Positions 26,572 to 37,500 of a stretch of 64,000 nt of DNA are shown one piece after another (within the stretch, counting starts at the first letter, position 1; every line of letters begins with the position of its first letter). The position numbers and the translations under genes are program-made. Source of the stretch: Paraspadella gotoi (taxonomy: Eukaryota; Chaetognatha). Under the pieces are notes generated by a model. It was given only the letters and a program-made list of their open reading frames with translations, ran no database searches and was not told the DNA's origin. The DNA is taken from assembly GCA_051294375.1 (NCBI GenBank), contig JBJCIZ010000239.1, forward strand, positions 3,051,476 to 3,115,475, written 5' to 3'.

Positions 26572-27937
26572 TTACGTTTTCTCGTTTCGCGATTTTTCGG
26601 CGACTGCGTTTTGTACTTTCAAGTTTCTTGCATTGTTGTACTTATGAACGACGTGGAGGGAAATACCACTCAGACAAACCATTAAGCCTAACACGTTTAT
26701 TGAGGACATTTTAGTCTCATTTATTTTCGAGTCCAATATTAACGTCAAAATCTCTTTGCCAATGCCGGATATGTTAAGAGTCAAGCTCGACGTTGTTTTT
26801 AATAATAAATATTCCGCGAGCTCCATGGCGAAGGCAAGGCAGCCGCCAATCGCCATCAGCATTAAGTAATAGTACATTACTTGCGGATCTCGGAAGCTGG
26901 GAAAAGAAAAAAAAAAAACCATTTGCGTTGAACAATAAGTATTAATCATTAAGTACATTTCGTGGGTAATTTACCCGAAAAGCCGCGTGGACGCCATGAC
27001 TCGTTCTCCTTCAAAAATGGCTACCAATGGCAAAAGGCTAAGCGCCATCCAAGATTGAACGTGATACACCATTTCTATGGGATTTGAAAGACCGATTTCT
27101 TGTTTTTGCGTCACGACTTGAGCTAAGGTCCATCTCAATCCGCCGAGAAAGGAAGCTCCCAGGACGAGTAAAAAACCTGCCCAATAAGTTTTATAAGTCG
27201 TCAAAACATAACACTCGGGTGCGGAAAAAGTGAAAACGAAACGTTCCTACCTGAGAAAGAGAATTGTGTTGATTTATAAGTGAACATAAAGAGTCCAGAG
27301 AAAATACAAATAACTATAACAGCTAAGGACCACTTTGGTTTTTCTAATTTAAACAGAATTGAAAACCCCAAAATGAAAATGATGCACGTTGACTTGGTCA
27401 TTGTGTACAAGGAAACCGTGATGAATTGAAAGCTCCAATTGGATAAACCTGAAAAAAAAAATGTTAATTAAACAAAAAATATTGAGGGACTCTTAATAGA
27501 AACACAGAAAATGCAATATTATCTTTTACCAATATCAAAAGAGCTCGCTATTCCAGTAGGCGCGACTCCTTTAATATAAATTTTCCACTGTAGCGTCAAT
27601 CTTGGCCTCCCGTTGATGTATGAGATGACTCGACGCAAAATGGCAGCCAGTAGAAATTTAATGATCAAATGGGCAAGGGTAACTATGTAATGAAACGAAC
27701 ATAAAATTACATGTAATTATTTTTTTTAGCTCGAGTGATAGTAATTTTTTTTTTTCCTTTTCAGAAATAAACTAATTGCACATCAATACCTGTTAATGGA
27801 AAATGGAAGTCGTCGATAAACCATTTGTTGTAAAAAGTTAAGCTGATTGAGAATACGAAATACACTAAGATGTAAATTATAGTCTTTACAATCAGCCCGC
27901 TCGATACCATTTTCAGTCGGTTGCTTTCATCATTCAT
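26572..27937 (-). CDS. SLC35C2: Solute carrier family 35 member C2 (nucleotide-sugar transporter family), five exons
   Basis: Golgi membrane protein of the drug/metabolite transporter superfamily; in mammals it promotes Notch fucosylation. Exons 27790-27937, 27530-27682, 27251-27448, 26975-27176 and 26572-26896 total 341 aa. Family signatures are [85 protein letters not shown] and [20 protein letters not shown], ending [15 protein letters not shown] with a short basic cytosolic tail. About ten hydrophobic segments are visible, as expected. The start is the upstream Met of [10 protein letters not shown]; the second Met at residue 10 is an alternative. The intron ends are ordinary. Confidence 0.95.
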
Positions 27938-28508
27938 GAGTTAATTTGGCGTTCAGTGCTGAAATATAATATTTAAAATGATACAATTTTAGCAGTAGCC
28001 GTGGTGTTTTCTCTTTTGTCAACTGCTTGCTTGTAGTGTCCTTAAATTGTTCTTGTCTACATCAAAACGTGGACTACTTTTTGACATCGTTTAAGGTCAT
28101 ATGATCTATCCCGCGGTCAATATACTGTATGTTTCTAAAAATAGAAATATACCGATAGCTTAAGGTAGAGAACGATTTAAAACATGACAATAAATAAACA
28201 ACAAACAAAGAACTGTGCAATACTAAATAAAATATGAAGACAAATATTTTTTGCCAACTAGGCTTATTCTTTTACTGTACTTGTTTTAGATATCATTTAT
28301 ACATATTATAAATACATGTTTATTTAAAATGTATATTAAATTAAATAATTTTTTTTAAATAGGCCTTAAACTACCAAAGCCTGTCCAAAGTATTTCGTAT
28401 TGGATGTATTCATTTCATATGCAGTAAACCAATTGCAATTTTCATTTAAGCATATTCTCAATAAATGGGCTAAACAATAACCACCAAAATATCACACAGG
28501 CGTTTCTT
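27938..28508. other. Intergenic, about 0.57 kb
   Basis: AT-rich spacer between SLC35C2 and ENDOV with no coding exon, RNA gene or repeat that I can recognise. Confidence 0.5.
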
Positions 28509-29584
28509 CTAACGCTTCCTTAAATATTCCCTCGAGCGAATATCCGCTTGTCTAATGGGTTCAGGGACTCTGTACACGGAGCAGCGCTTCGTGACTTCGA
28601 TGGCCGTTCGCAAAGAAATTCGGTGACCGACGGAAACGTAGACCGGATTGGAGGCGTCGTCGGCGGTCCGGAGCGCCGCGCCGACGGGGACGCCGGAGTT
28701 GCCGACCAATTCGAAGGCGTCGCCCTTGCCTCTTAATTTGGCGCGGATTTTGTTCTTGTGCTCTGGACTTTTTTCGATTCCGTCAACGTGATAAAGTTTT
28801 TTTGCGACGCCGATCGTGGGGTTGTCGATGATGACGCCGAAATGACAGGCCGAACCTAGGAGAAAAGTTGAAGTGTAATAGTAATCTATAATGTTAATAA
28901 ACTTTTCGTTTTAATATCAGAGCGACTATTCCAATTTACTAACCGAAACCATGAGGATGCAAGACGCCGTTACCGTCCAGAAGAACAACGTCAGGCAAAA
29001 AGTCGGGACGTTTTTTCTTCAAATTCTGCCACAATTTGAACAGAGGTTCAACCTCTCGGAAAGCGAGGAATCCTTAATATAAGAAAACATTTAGTATTGA
29101 ATGGAATAGATTAGAATTGAGTACAAATGACGTAATTTACGTATGACAGTAGTAGTGAAGATATAGGATTAAACAAATATTTCTTGAACCTCATCTAACC
29201 GGGTATGTAAGGCACGTTGAGCTTGAAAGGCAAAAAGTCGGAGTAAACGTGATTGAGATCCGGAAAGTCACAAACGACGATCGAGGCGCAGGCGGAGACT
29301 CCGTCATCGGCGAAAGAAACGTCAACGCCTCCGACGAGACGCAATCGAGGCTCGCCGGGCGACGTTGAGGGGGACGAAAAGAAAGACTCTTGCCACGCCT
29401 CCGTGTCGCACGTGATCAATTTTAGTTTGAGGCGGATCTGCTCCGCTCGCCATCGTCTGAGTCGATTTTTTTCTACGAGTTCTTTCAACGATGAAATGGG
29501 TAGAAGGAGCAACCAAATGAGGAGCGCGAAAAGACGACGGTAAGAGATAATCAGGAGGTTCCAGGTCTTTGAAAACGTTATCAT
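28509..29584 (-). CDS. ENDOV: Endonuclease V, three exons
   Basis: Inosine-specific nuclease; animal ENDOV cleaves inosine-containing RNA. Exons 29200-29584, 28944-29072 and 28509-28855 give 286 aa. Conserved parts: CDTEAW near the start, GGVDVSF with the first catalytic Asp, ACASIVVCDFPDL, PYIPGFLAFREVEP, VVLLDGNGVLHPHGFG with the second catalytic Asp, FGVIIDNPTIGVAKKL, and PVYVSVGHRISLRTAIEV. The C-terminus is PEPIRQADIRSREYLRK, as in human. The first ATG in frame (29584) adds about 40 residues that include a hydrophobic run (FALLIWLLLLPISSL) not typical of ENDOV. An overlapping open frame with an ATG at 29609 means an extra 5' splice is possible, so the N-terminus is uncertain. Confidence 0.93.
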
Positions 29585-29867
29585 TTTCAATGTTCGATAA
29601 TAAAATCATGGTTCTAAACATATTGAGAAAATTTTTTGGGGTTTTTCTTGCAAGAAGGAATGTAAGAAATAAAAAATAAATTCGGAGGATTGTCGATAAT
29701 AAATGGCACGAAAATAATAATTAGAATACACCAGCGAAACATTGATTAATGATTATGAATGACTATGGTACACTTTAAAATTAAAAGTTTATATTCGGTT
29801 TATTTTAGTTCAATCAGTCCCCAATTGGCATTATGTAAGTCGGATCAAATTGATTTGACCCCAAGTA

Positions 29868-32318
29868 TTATAACACTAAACCTTCATAAGAAGGTTTTCC
29901 GTCTTCTTTTGATTCCGTCCTATTTCTGAGATATTCGATGGTGTTAGAAAAGTGTTTGTTAATATGATCCGTATCAGAACTGCTGTCCAAGTTAGGAATT
30001 TCTTCTCCAACCTTCTCAATCAACTGGTTGATCATAGAGACGGAAACCTCAGCGTTCCCTTTCTCGTAAAACAAAATGTAATGATTCAAGAGCTCGACGA
30101 ACAATTGAACTTGAACGGTCAAGTCCATGCATTGATTGGCGATCTTCAAACCTTTCTTCAAACAATCCACCACTCGTTTCCCGTCGCGCATCAAAGGTAA
30201 GTTCTCCTCTCCATTAGTTCCTTTCCTCTTTCCCGACCAAAACAGGTGCGAACAAGTGGCGACCCCGCGACACTGATCTGGCTTCTTCAGCAGCTTCGAA
30301 GCGGCGAGCGCGCATTGCGTGCGCAGAGGCTCGTGATTTTCTTCCGTGAAACACGCCATTTTTTCCAAAGTCCCGATGATCAAAGTAATCGCGGAAAGCT
30401 GCGCCTTGGAATCGCTGATTTCCTCTTCGTAGATCGAAAAGGCCTGGGACATGAACTCGTAGGCGACGGTCTCGTGATTTTCGAAAGATATCAGACTGCA
30501 CACGATCGCTCCTTGCAAAAACAGCCGGAGAGGTAACTCCGCCAATTCGGCTTTGATGAGAGCGCTGATGGTTTGATGACAAAACTGAAAAATCTTCGCC
30601 ACTTTCTTTTCCCATTTTTCATCTTCCTCCCGGAGCTGGCTGTATCTCAGAGCCAATCTGTACGCGGAAAAGACGATCGGCGGAAGAGTAAACTTGATTC
30701 TTTTGTTGCCCCCAGAGCCGAAATGCTTTCTGGCCGAGTTCAGAATAAGATACTGGACGTCCGGGGTGTTCGGATCCGCCGCCATCATGTGAACCAATCG
30801 ACCCATTAATCCTTGTTCCTCCGCAAAATCCTCCGAGTCAATTTCTCCTTCATTAGGCTGGTCACTTTGGTCTTGTACGAGAATAGAAACCAAAAAGAGT
30901 AAACCATCGACTTCCTCCTGAGTCGGAATCTTAGTTTCGTACTCCAAAACGTTGGAAACCACGTAAACGCTCATCGCCTTCCTGGCTTCGTAATCAAAGT
31001 AAGTGAATAAGCGGCTGTAGTGTTCCAAACCCAGAACGATCAATACGTTGTTGTACGCGTCGATGGGAATCTTCATGAGCCGCATCATTTCCTTGCAAAC
31101 CGGTGTTCCATGAGCAACGGTTTCGATTCCTAGTTTGCTGAATATTTCGTCAGTTGTATCCAGAACTTTATCGACGTAATCCGTTTTTTCCGGGTAACAC
31201 TGGAGCGCAAGGTTAATCAGCGAGACTTGAAGAGAAACCACGTCTTCCGTTGGCATGTCTTCCCTCGTCTGAATGACTTTGGCGACTTGGTCGGAGAAAA
31301 TGTCAAAGAGTTTGATTTCTGCCGGAATTCCAAAGCCGTCTTCTCGGGTCGCAAATTGCGCCAGCCTATCGATGAGCGCAATGATAATGTTCTTGACATT
31401 GACATCCTGATGAAGATCACCACACGCGTGGAGAAAGGTGTTTAGAGTTCGCAAATGGAACTCGTCGGGAAAAACTTGAATGATGCATTCCATCAGATAT
31501 TCTTGCGCGATGGGGTCGCGACAATTCACCACTTGTTCCAGCACGCAGGGTAGAACGTGTTTCTCGTACACGTCCGCATCGATGGACTCCAACTGCGTCA
31601 ATCGGACCAAATTCGTCCCGACTAAAAGACGCAATTCTCGCCTCTCTTGTTCGCGGCGATCTCGGTCCCTCGTATGCCCCTGATGCTGCATGCGGACCCA
31701 GAGTTTATTCATTTCGGAGAAATTGGTCAAAATAAACTCGATGGAATCTCTGACCGTTCCTGCGCCGCTTCCTTCTCCACTGGGATTATTTTGGAATTGC
31801 GGTTGATCCACGGGTCCGTTTCCGATCGGTTCGGTCGACGGGACATCGGGAAGCAAATTCCTTGTGCACTGGAGCAAGTAATTACGCAGAAACAATCCTC
31901 GAAGCGGATGCTGCACGCCGCGACACATCTCCACCAGGTCGCGCAATATATCCTTGCGAGACATTTCTTGGCATTTAATGTAAACAACTCCCACTGTGAC
32001 TAGAAGGTATAAACGGGGAACGATGTTGCCAGCATACTGGACGAGCTCATAGAGGTCGGCGACTTTTCTTCCCTTTTGAAATTCTTCCACCAGAAACAGT
32101 TCCAGATGACGCAACTCGTCCGAAATGGCCATGTAAAGTTCGAAGTAACGCTTCGGCGACAAGAGCGACGTTCTTAACTCCGCCAGCATGGAGGAGGCGT
32201 GTTTCAGTCCATCCATCAGTTTGCCTTTGTCGAGGCATCTTTTCATTTGAAAAGATTGCATCTTGACATTGTTTTTAGCTTCTTCTAGAAGCTTGTCTTG
32301 TTCATCCAATTTATCCAT
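29868..32318 (-). CDS. VPS35: Vacuolar protein sorting-associated protein 35, retromer core, intronless
   Basis: Alpha-solenoid scaffold of retromer (VPS26-VPS29-VPS35), which retrieves cargo from endosomes to the Golgi or plasma membrane. A single uninterrupted frame encodes 816 aa (796 in human), from the ATG at 32318 to a stop at 29868. The N-terminal PRLYLL motif that contacts VPS26 is at residues 101-106 in [20 protein letters not shown]. Other conserved blocks are [40 protein letters not shown] and [20 protein letters not shown]. The solenoid runs to the C-terminus, with [19 protein letters not shown] near the end. A poly(A) signal AATAAA (minus strand) lies at 29799-29804, about 65 bp after the stop. 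The frame is intact, so the gene looks functional despite lacking introns. Confidence 0.97.
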   Translation of the reverse strand: MDKLDEQDKLLEEAKNNVKMQSFQMKRCLDKGKLMDGLKHASSMLAELRTSLLSPKRYFELYMAISDELRHLELFLVEEFQKGRKVADLYELVQYAGNIVPRLYLLVTVGVVYIKCQEMSRKDILRDLVEMCRGVQHPLRGLFLRNYLLQCTRNLLPDVPSTEPIGNGPVDQPQFQNNPSGEGSGAGTVRDSIEFILTNFSEMNKLWVRMQHQGHTRDRDRREQERRELRLLVGTNLVRLTQLESIDADVYEKHVLPCVLEQVVNCRDPIAQEYLMECIIQVFPDEFHLRTLNTFLHACGDLHQDVNVKNIIIALIDRLAQFATREDGFGIPAEIKLFDIFSDQVAKVIQTREDMPTEDVVSLQVSLINLALQCYPEKTDYVDKVLDTTDEIFSKLGIETVAHGTPVCKEMMRLMKIPIDAYNNVLIVLGLEHYSRLFTYFDYEARKAMSVYVVSNVLEYETKIPTQEEVDGLLFLVSILVQDQSDQPNEGEIDSEDFAEEQGLMGRLVHMMAADPNTPDVQYLILNSARKHFGSGGNKRIKFTLPPIVFSAYRLALRYSQLREEDEKWEKKVAKIFQFCHQTISALIKAELAELPLRLFLQGAIVCSLISFENHETVAYEFMSQAFSIYEEEISDSKAQLSAITLIIGTLEKMACFTEENHEPLRTQCALAASKLLKKPDQCRGVATCSHLFWSGKRKGTNGEENLPLMRDGKRVVDCLKKGLKIANQCMDLTVQVQLFVELLNHYILFYEKGNAEVSVSMINQLIEKVGEEIPNLDSSSDTDHINKHFSNTIEYLRNRTESKEDGKPSYEGLVL

Positions 32319-32668
32319 ATTTTCACGGTTAATAAGAAACTAAAAGGTTTATAACCGAACTATTTGTTTCCTGAAGGGAAAAACGTAAGTTTTATTTAAT
32401 TACAATATATATATCAATAAGAAATGAGAATAGTTTTTTAGTCAAGCTTTTATTTAATTTTGCTTATACGACCCTTAAGTTGTATTAAACGAAAAAAATT
32501 GAAACTAAATTAGCAAATGCTAAGAAACTATGTTTTCAAAACGTACACAACGTAAACAACGTACTATCCAATCAACTAAAATACTAATCAAACTCCAGAG
32601 GGCCCGGTGGGACGGGAAGAACACTGGGTATAAAAGCAGAAAACGGGAGACGCCGCTTGTCGTTTACT

Positions 32669-33304
32669 TTACTTAGTTTTTCTCTTTACAGGCGCGCAGT
32701 CGTATTTGCCCCTCATGACGCGCAGCTTGACACCGAACAAATCCGGCGTCCGGTGTTTCTGCACGAGGACCGTACTGTGCTCCTGAAGGTTGTGTCCTTC
32801 GCCAGGGACGTAGACCACTGTTTCTTTCCCGTTGGACAAACGAACGAGAACGCATTTTCGATTCGCCGAATTGGGTTTTTTCGGTTTACGGATCAATGTT
32901 TTCAATACGACGCCCTTGAGGTGGGGCGCTCGACCGATGGGAGTCAGTTTGACGGGTCTTCTCTTCCTCGGCGGCAAACGATGGATGCGTTCGAGGTCGT
33001 CGTAGTCTTTGCGGTCCACGAGTTGAAAAGAATCCCTGACGGTGAGAGTCGCGCAGCCGCGAGTCAGCGACGCGGGCGGAATAATACAGAGGGTTTGGGG
33101 ATACGGGAGAGGCGTTTTCGAAACCCCGGCCAACGCGAGAAGGCCTGAGATGGAAGGAAATGACGAGTGGCTACGAAGGAATCCGGAAGCGATGGCGAAA
33201 AGATTCCGATTATTATCAACGTTCTGATGGAGATGAAGTCGTCGAATCGTGTTGTGGAATGGTTCATTAAACGCGTAACCTAGAAGCCGATTCAGACGAT
33301 TCAT
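32669..33304 (-). CDS. MRPS12: Mitochondrial small ribosomal subunit protein uS12m, single coding exon
   Basis: Bacterial-type S12 of the mitochondrial ribosome decoding centre. The frame is 211 aa, against 138 in human. The C-terminal part is highly conserved: [50 protein letters not shown], then [20 protein letters not shown]. The leader before [20 protein letters not shown] is long and mostly basic, as for a mitochondrial targeting sequence. On the minus strand the ATG at 33304 is preceded about 24 bp upstream by TTAATTTCAG, a good acceptor, so a 5' UTR intron or trans-splice site may lie there. The stop lies 351 bp from the VPS35 start codon downstream. Confidence 0.95.
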   Translation of the reverse strand: MNRLNRLLGYAFNEPFHNTIRRLHLHQNVDNNRNLFAIASGFLRSHSSFPSISGLLALAGVSKTPLPYPQTLCIIPPASLTRGCATLTVRDSFQLVDRKDYDDLERIHRLPPRKRRPVKLTPIGRAPHLKGVVLKTLIRKPKKPNSANRKCVLVRLSNGKETVVYVPGEGHNLQEHSTVLVQKHRTPDLFGVKLRVMRGKYDCAPVKRKTK

Positions 33305-34541
33305 GGTCGCCTGTCTTTCTTTGTCCGGCTGAAATTAATAGTCAAACTCGTAAGAATCGGCAAGTCCAAAGTCAGGGGTAAAATAACTCATTTATTAAAT
33401 GAATAGATAATTTTGACATTGGTTGTACCAATATTATAAAATATAGCTCCTTTTATATTGATACTAGTGCGGAGTACAATATAGTATTACCCGATTTAGC
33501 GGTACTTTTATACAATTGAAACATTGATAGGGAAGCATATTTTTTTTTAGGGAAGCCGATGTAGTAAACTAGACTAAAAATCTGATTGAAAGCTTGCAGG
33601 GTCCTGCTATTTTATCATTTTGTAAGATGGATGGAGGGCTTCACCCACCATCACCATTCCAAAGTCAGGGACAAGATTCATCATTTATTAAATGATGGAT
33701 TATTATAATATTAGTTGTACCAATTTTATAGTTACACACAGGGGACTATTTTCTTCGTAAATTTAACAAAAATTGTGGCATATAACGAAAAACGTTAACG
33801 TTTTAAACGGGATTAACACAAGATTTTTATATTAATCACAACTCTATTGTTAAAACATAGGTTTCATTCTAAAAATGAAAATAAAAGGGAAAAAATATGA
33901 TGAAAGTTTTTCCGGGCGTCTGCTTCGAGAATCTTTTGTTTTTTTTCTATGTTGATAAAAATCAGCGGACAAATTTGAAGGGAATCGTCGCGGATTAATA
34001 TTTTGCACAAATACTCAGTAGACAACGTTACTTAAACCAGAATATTACGTATTTTACCGTTTTTTTTCTCGGACTTCTAATGAAAAAGGAATAGCAGTTT
34101 GAAATGTCTAATTTGGTTATAGAAACTACGGCAGAAGCATTCGGCAAAACTATTCGAGTTGGCATGTGCTATAATTGATTCGAAGAAAGTCAATTTTATG
34201 TTTTCTTTTCTTTATAGCTTGATAATTTCATTAATTTCATTTTTTTTCTGTAACTAAATGAAGCATGTATGTACATAATTACGCGACACTTTTTTTGTAT
34301 ATATTTAGATATAAAATCAATGAAGCATTAAAGCTTGATGAGCTTTGATCAATTGGAATATACGCAATTTAAAAACAGAAGTAATTAAACGTATTATCTT
34401 AGTCCTATAAATTCACATAATAATCTGAAAGTATTTTTCACGTAAAAGATATACATCGAAAGTATTTATAATGGATATTGATTCACGCACCACATCCATA
34501 GAACGTAACTGTCGTTGGGAAGATTAGACGCGACGTGTTTT
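33305..34541. other. Intergenic, about 1.2 kb, partly R1 repeat
   Basis: Spacer between MRPS12 and the Ig-like membrane protein gene. The part nearest MRPS12 is an R1 repeat (listed separately); the rest, about 33740-34500, is AT-rich with nothing recognisable. Confidence 0.55.
33362..33731. repeat. R1 repeat, full unit with two direct arms
   Basis: An arm (AAAGTCAGGGGTAAAATAAC...TTGGTTGTACCAATATTATA) is followed by a core of about 230 bp (GCTCCTTTTATATTGATACT, GCGGAGTACAATATAGTATT, CTGATTGAAAGCTTGCAGGG). A second arm follows in the same orientation (CCAAAGTCAGGGACAAGATT...GTTGTACCAATTTTATA). Confidence 0.85.
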
Positions 34542-37500
34542 TCAAACAGAAGTCGTCGTATTTCCCCTTTTTCTCTCGTCGTTCGACGCTTGTTTTTTCT
34601 TCTTATCCACTGCGGAATAAACAATATCAACTCCCGGCGCTTTCGTTTCCGGCCTCACATTGGCCGAGGGCGACTTTTTCGGCGCCACTGTGGTCCTACC
34701 GACGTCGTCGACCGCATCGTCAGGAAAGACGACGTCTTCGTACTCGAGACCGAGGAAGGACGATTTCGATTCTGCGCCAGGCGGTTGCGTTGAAATAGCC
34801 GCTGCATCATCGTCCTGCTCGTGACGCTGACGGGACGCCAAGGCCGACGCCAACTCGTTTTTGAATGGTGACGATGGCGCAGGAGTTAGATCGGCGCCGG
34901 ATGGGTCCCACGAGAGACCTTCGTCTACTGCCAGTACTGGCTTCTGTGAACGAAAGGCAAACTATTGTCGTGTTCACACTAAAATTAATAACAATTACAC
35001 AATAGTAAAACCACCATATACGTTATATACCATATACATACCCGTTGTCGCTCTTCGTTTCGATTGTCGTTGTCGTCATCGTAGGCTTCGTCCTTGTCGT
35101 CGTCGTTGTCTCGGCGTCGGCGCTTTTCTGATTCTTTTGGAACGTCACGTCTTTTTGGGCGACGTTTCTCTTTTTCGCGCTGTTGTCCTGACTGTTTTTT
35201 GGAGACAGATGGACTCGATCTATCAAAAAAAAAAAAAAAAAAAAGGTTACCGAGCCGATTTAATTACTTATTTTTCATTAAATATACATTTATGACACAT
35301 TCTTACTTTTTCAGAATCCCAGGTTTTTCGTTGACTTTTTTTTCTAACTCGTCGTCATCGTCGTCTTCGTCGTCATCGTCAGCGACGTATTTCGCCTGGT
35401 AATCGCTAATCGACGAATGATTTGAAACGTGGTCGCTATTGTTTTTTTGTTTTTTTTTTGTTTGTTAGTTTTGGTCATGTTTTGTTAATAGGGAAAACGA
35501 AAAGCAAAACAAAGTAATACATTTTAAAAGTGCATGTGTAGAAAAGAAAGAAAAGAAATTTCAGCTCGGTTTTGGTAAATATTTAAAATAATCTCGCATG
35601 AAATGATGCAGGGCAATTTTATGTATAAATCATTCGAATTTGTTTACTACTAAAGTAATCATTTTTGAAAATGAGATCGAGTCTGTACAAATACCATTTC
35701 CGTGGTGATCGTTATTCATTAGTCAAGATTATTCCCGATCCAGTGATTTTTGAAAGCGTTGATTTGTTTTCTTTTTGGTTGGAAATGTTAAAACGAAAGA
35801 AAAATGAGACATTTGATCCAAAAATAGCGCCACTTTTGGGGAAATGAAATTAGCGCTTCTACTTCATCTCTACGCCCCGATTATCGGCGCCCTTTTTTGA
35901 GCGTTCTTCCCGCGGTTCTACTGACCCGCCGCGAGCGTCGTAACGGCGCTTGTTCCGTCGGTAGCAGACGATAAAAACGACGATGATGACGAGAATGACG
36001 ACAACGATGACAACGATGATGATGATTAGAGTAGTTGACGCTGTATTGAAAGATTAAAGTGCGTGTAAATGAAAAAAAAAATCGAAACAAAACAAAACTT
36101 AGCAATTATTAATAACAGTACCTAAGGCTTCAACAGAACCCTTATCGTTGACAATAATTTTGATGGAGCAAGCTTGCGGTTCTCCACTTTGGAAGTCAAT
36201 CGACGTGTCAGTGTGGTCCAAACTGGAAGAATTCAGATTCAGAGTTTTTTTAGTAATATTATTAAAAAATAAAGTCAAACATTTTTTAAAAAAAGTTTTA
36301 GTATTTAAACAATTCGTTTCCCAAAGCTAAAAAGAGAAAGGCAAAGAAAAAGAGAAAGAAAAAAAAACATAATAGCAAATAAAAATTATTTTTTTAACAG
36401 CTCAAATATCAAAAGGCCACGATAAAAAAAAAACCACGATGAGATAATAACGACGAAATAAAAAAAAAAAAAAGAAAAAAAGAAGTGTTCTTGTTTGAGC
36501 AATTAAGATCGTTCAGATTTAAATTATTTTTGTTTCCACCTGCACGTAAAGGAAATGTCCTTCAAGGTGTTGTTGCGTAGGAACTTGGTCTCGATGTCTC
36601 GAGAGAACGAGGCCGTCGAAATGTCATCCCGCGAGTCCGTCCGAGCGTCCTTGATGACGACGCCATCGCTGTCGCTCCACCCGAGTTTGATACGTTTTGC
36701 GGCGTCGGTGGTCGTCGCTTTGGGCAGAGAGCAGGAGAACTCTAGGTTGCCCAGGAGATCTCGAGAGTCGCGGGCGAGATTGAGGTAGTCGCCTGGAAGG
36801 AGGGGGGGGGAAAAAGAATTAAAATACTGATAATTTTACTTATTTGATAATATTAATTAAGCAAGGACCATTAACGAGTTCCTCCAGTGTATCAACGAAT
36901 TGAGATGAATAATGTTTCGTATGACGACAGTAAAATGCTCTTGAATTTGCACATTTATAAAAATACGTTTAGGTCGAGAATTGACTTCACAGTTTGGGTG
37001 TTTGTGACACACAAATTGTGTGCATGTGAATTCCATCTTATTGCCTCACCATTTATTAATTGTCCGAAAACAAACCCAATTTCCCAACCTGACCTTTCTC
37101 TTTGCCATCCAATTCCAATTTGCACTCGATTTTCGGGGAAAATACGTTGACGATTATCACGGAACGCTCGGTGCGTTCCTCGTCCCAGGAACAGGCGTAG
37201 CGTCCCTGATTAAGAAATAATTGTACTTAGATAAAATCTGCCTTATTAATGTATATTTTGTATATGTATATTTGTATATGTATATGTTTTATTTACTCCT
37301 AACCTGATTTGAGGCTTCGAGATCGAACTTGGCCGAGTAGGTCCTCAGTTCTGGGGGTTCTAACTCCGAGGTAAGGTCGAGGTTATTTTTGAAAAGGTAA
37401 GGTTTGAGGTGAGGGTTTGGATGGTCGCACTTTAAGCGAAGATCTCCGATAACGTTCAGCTGCATAATAAGATTAAAACTGATTTCGTTTTGTGATTGTT

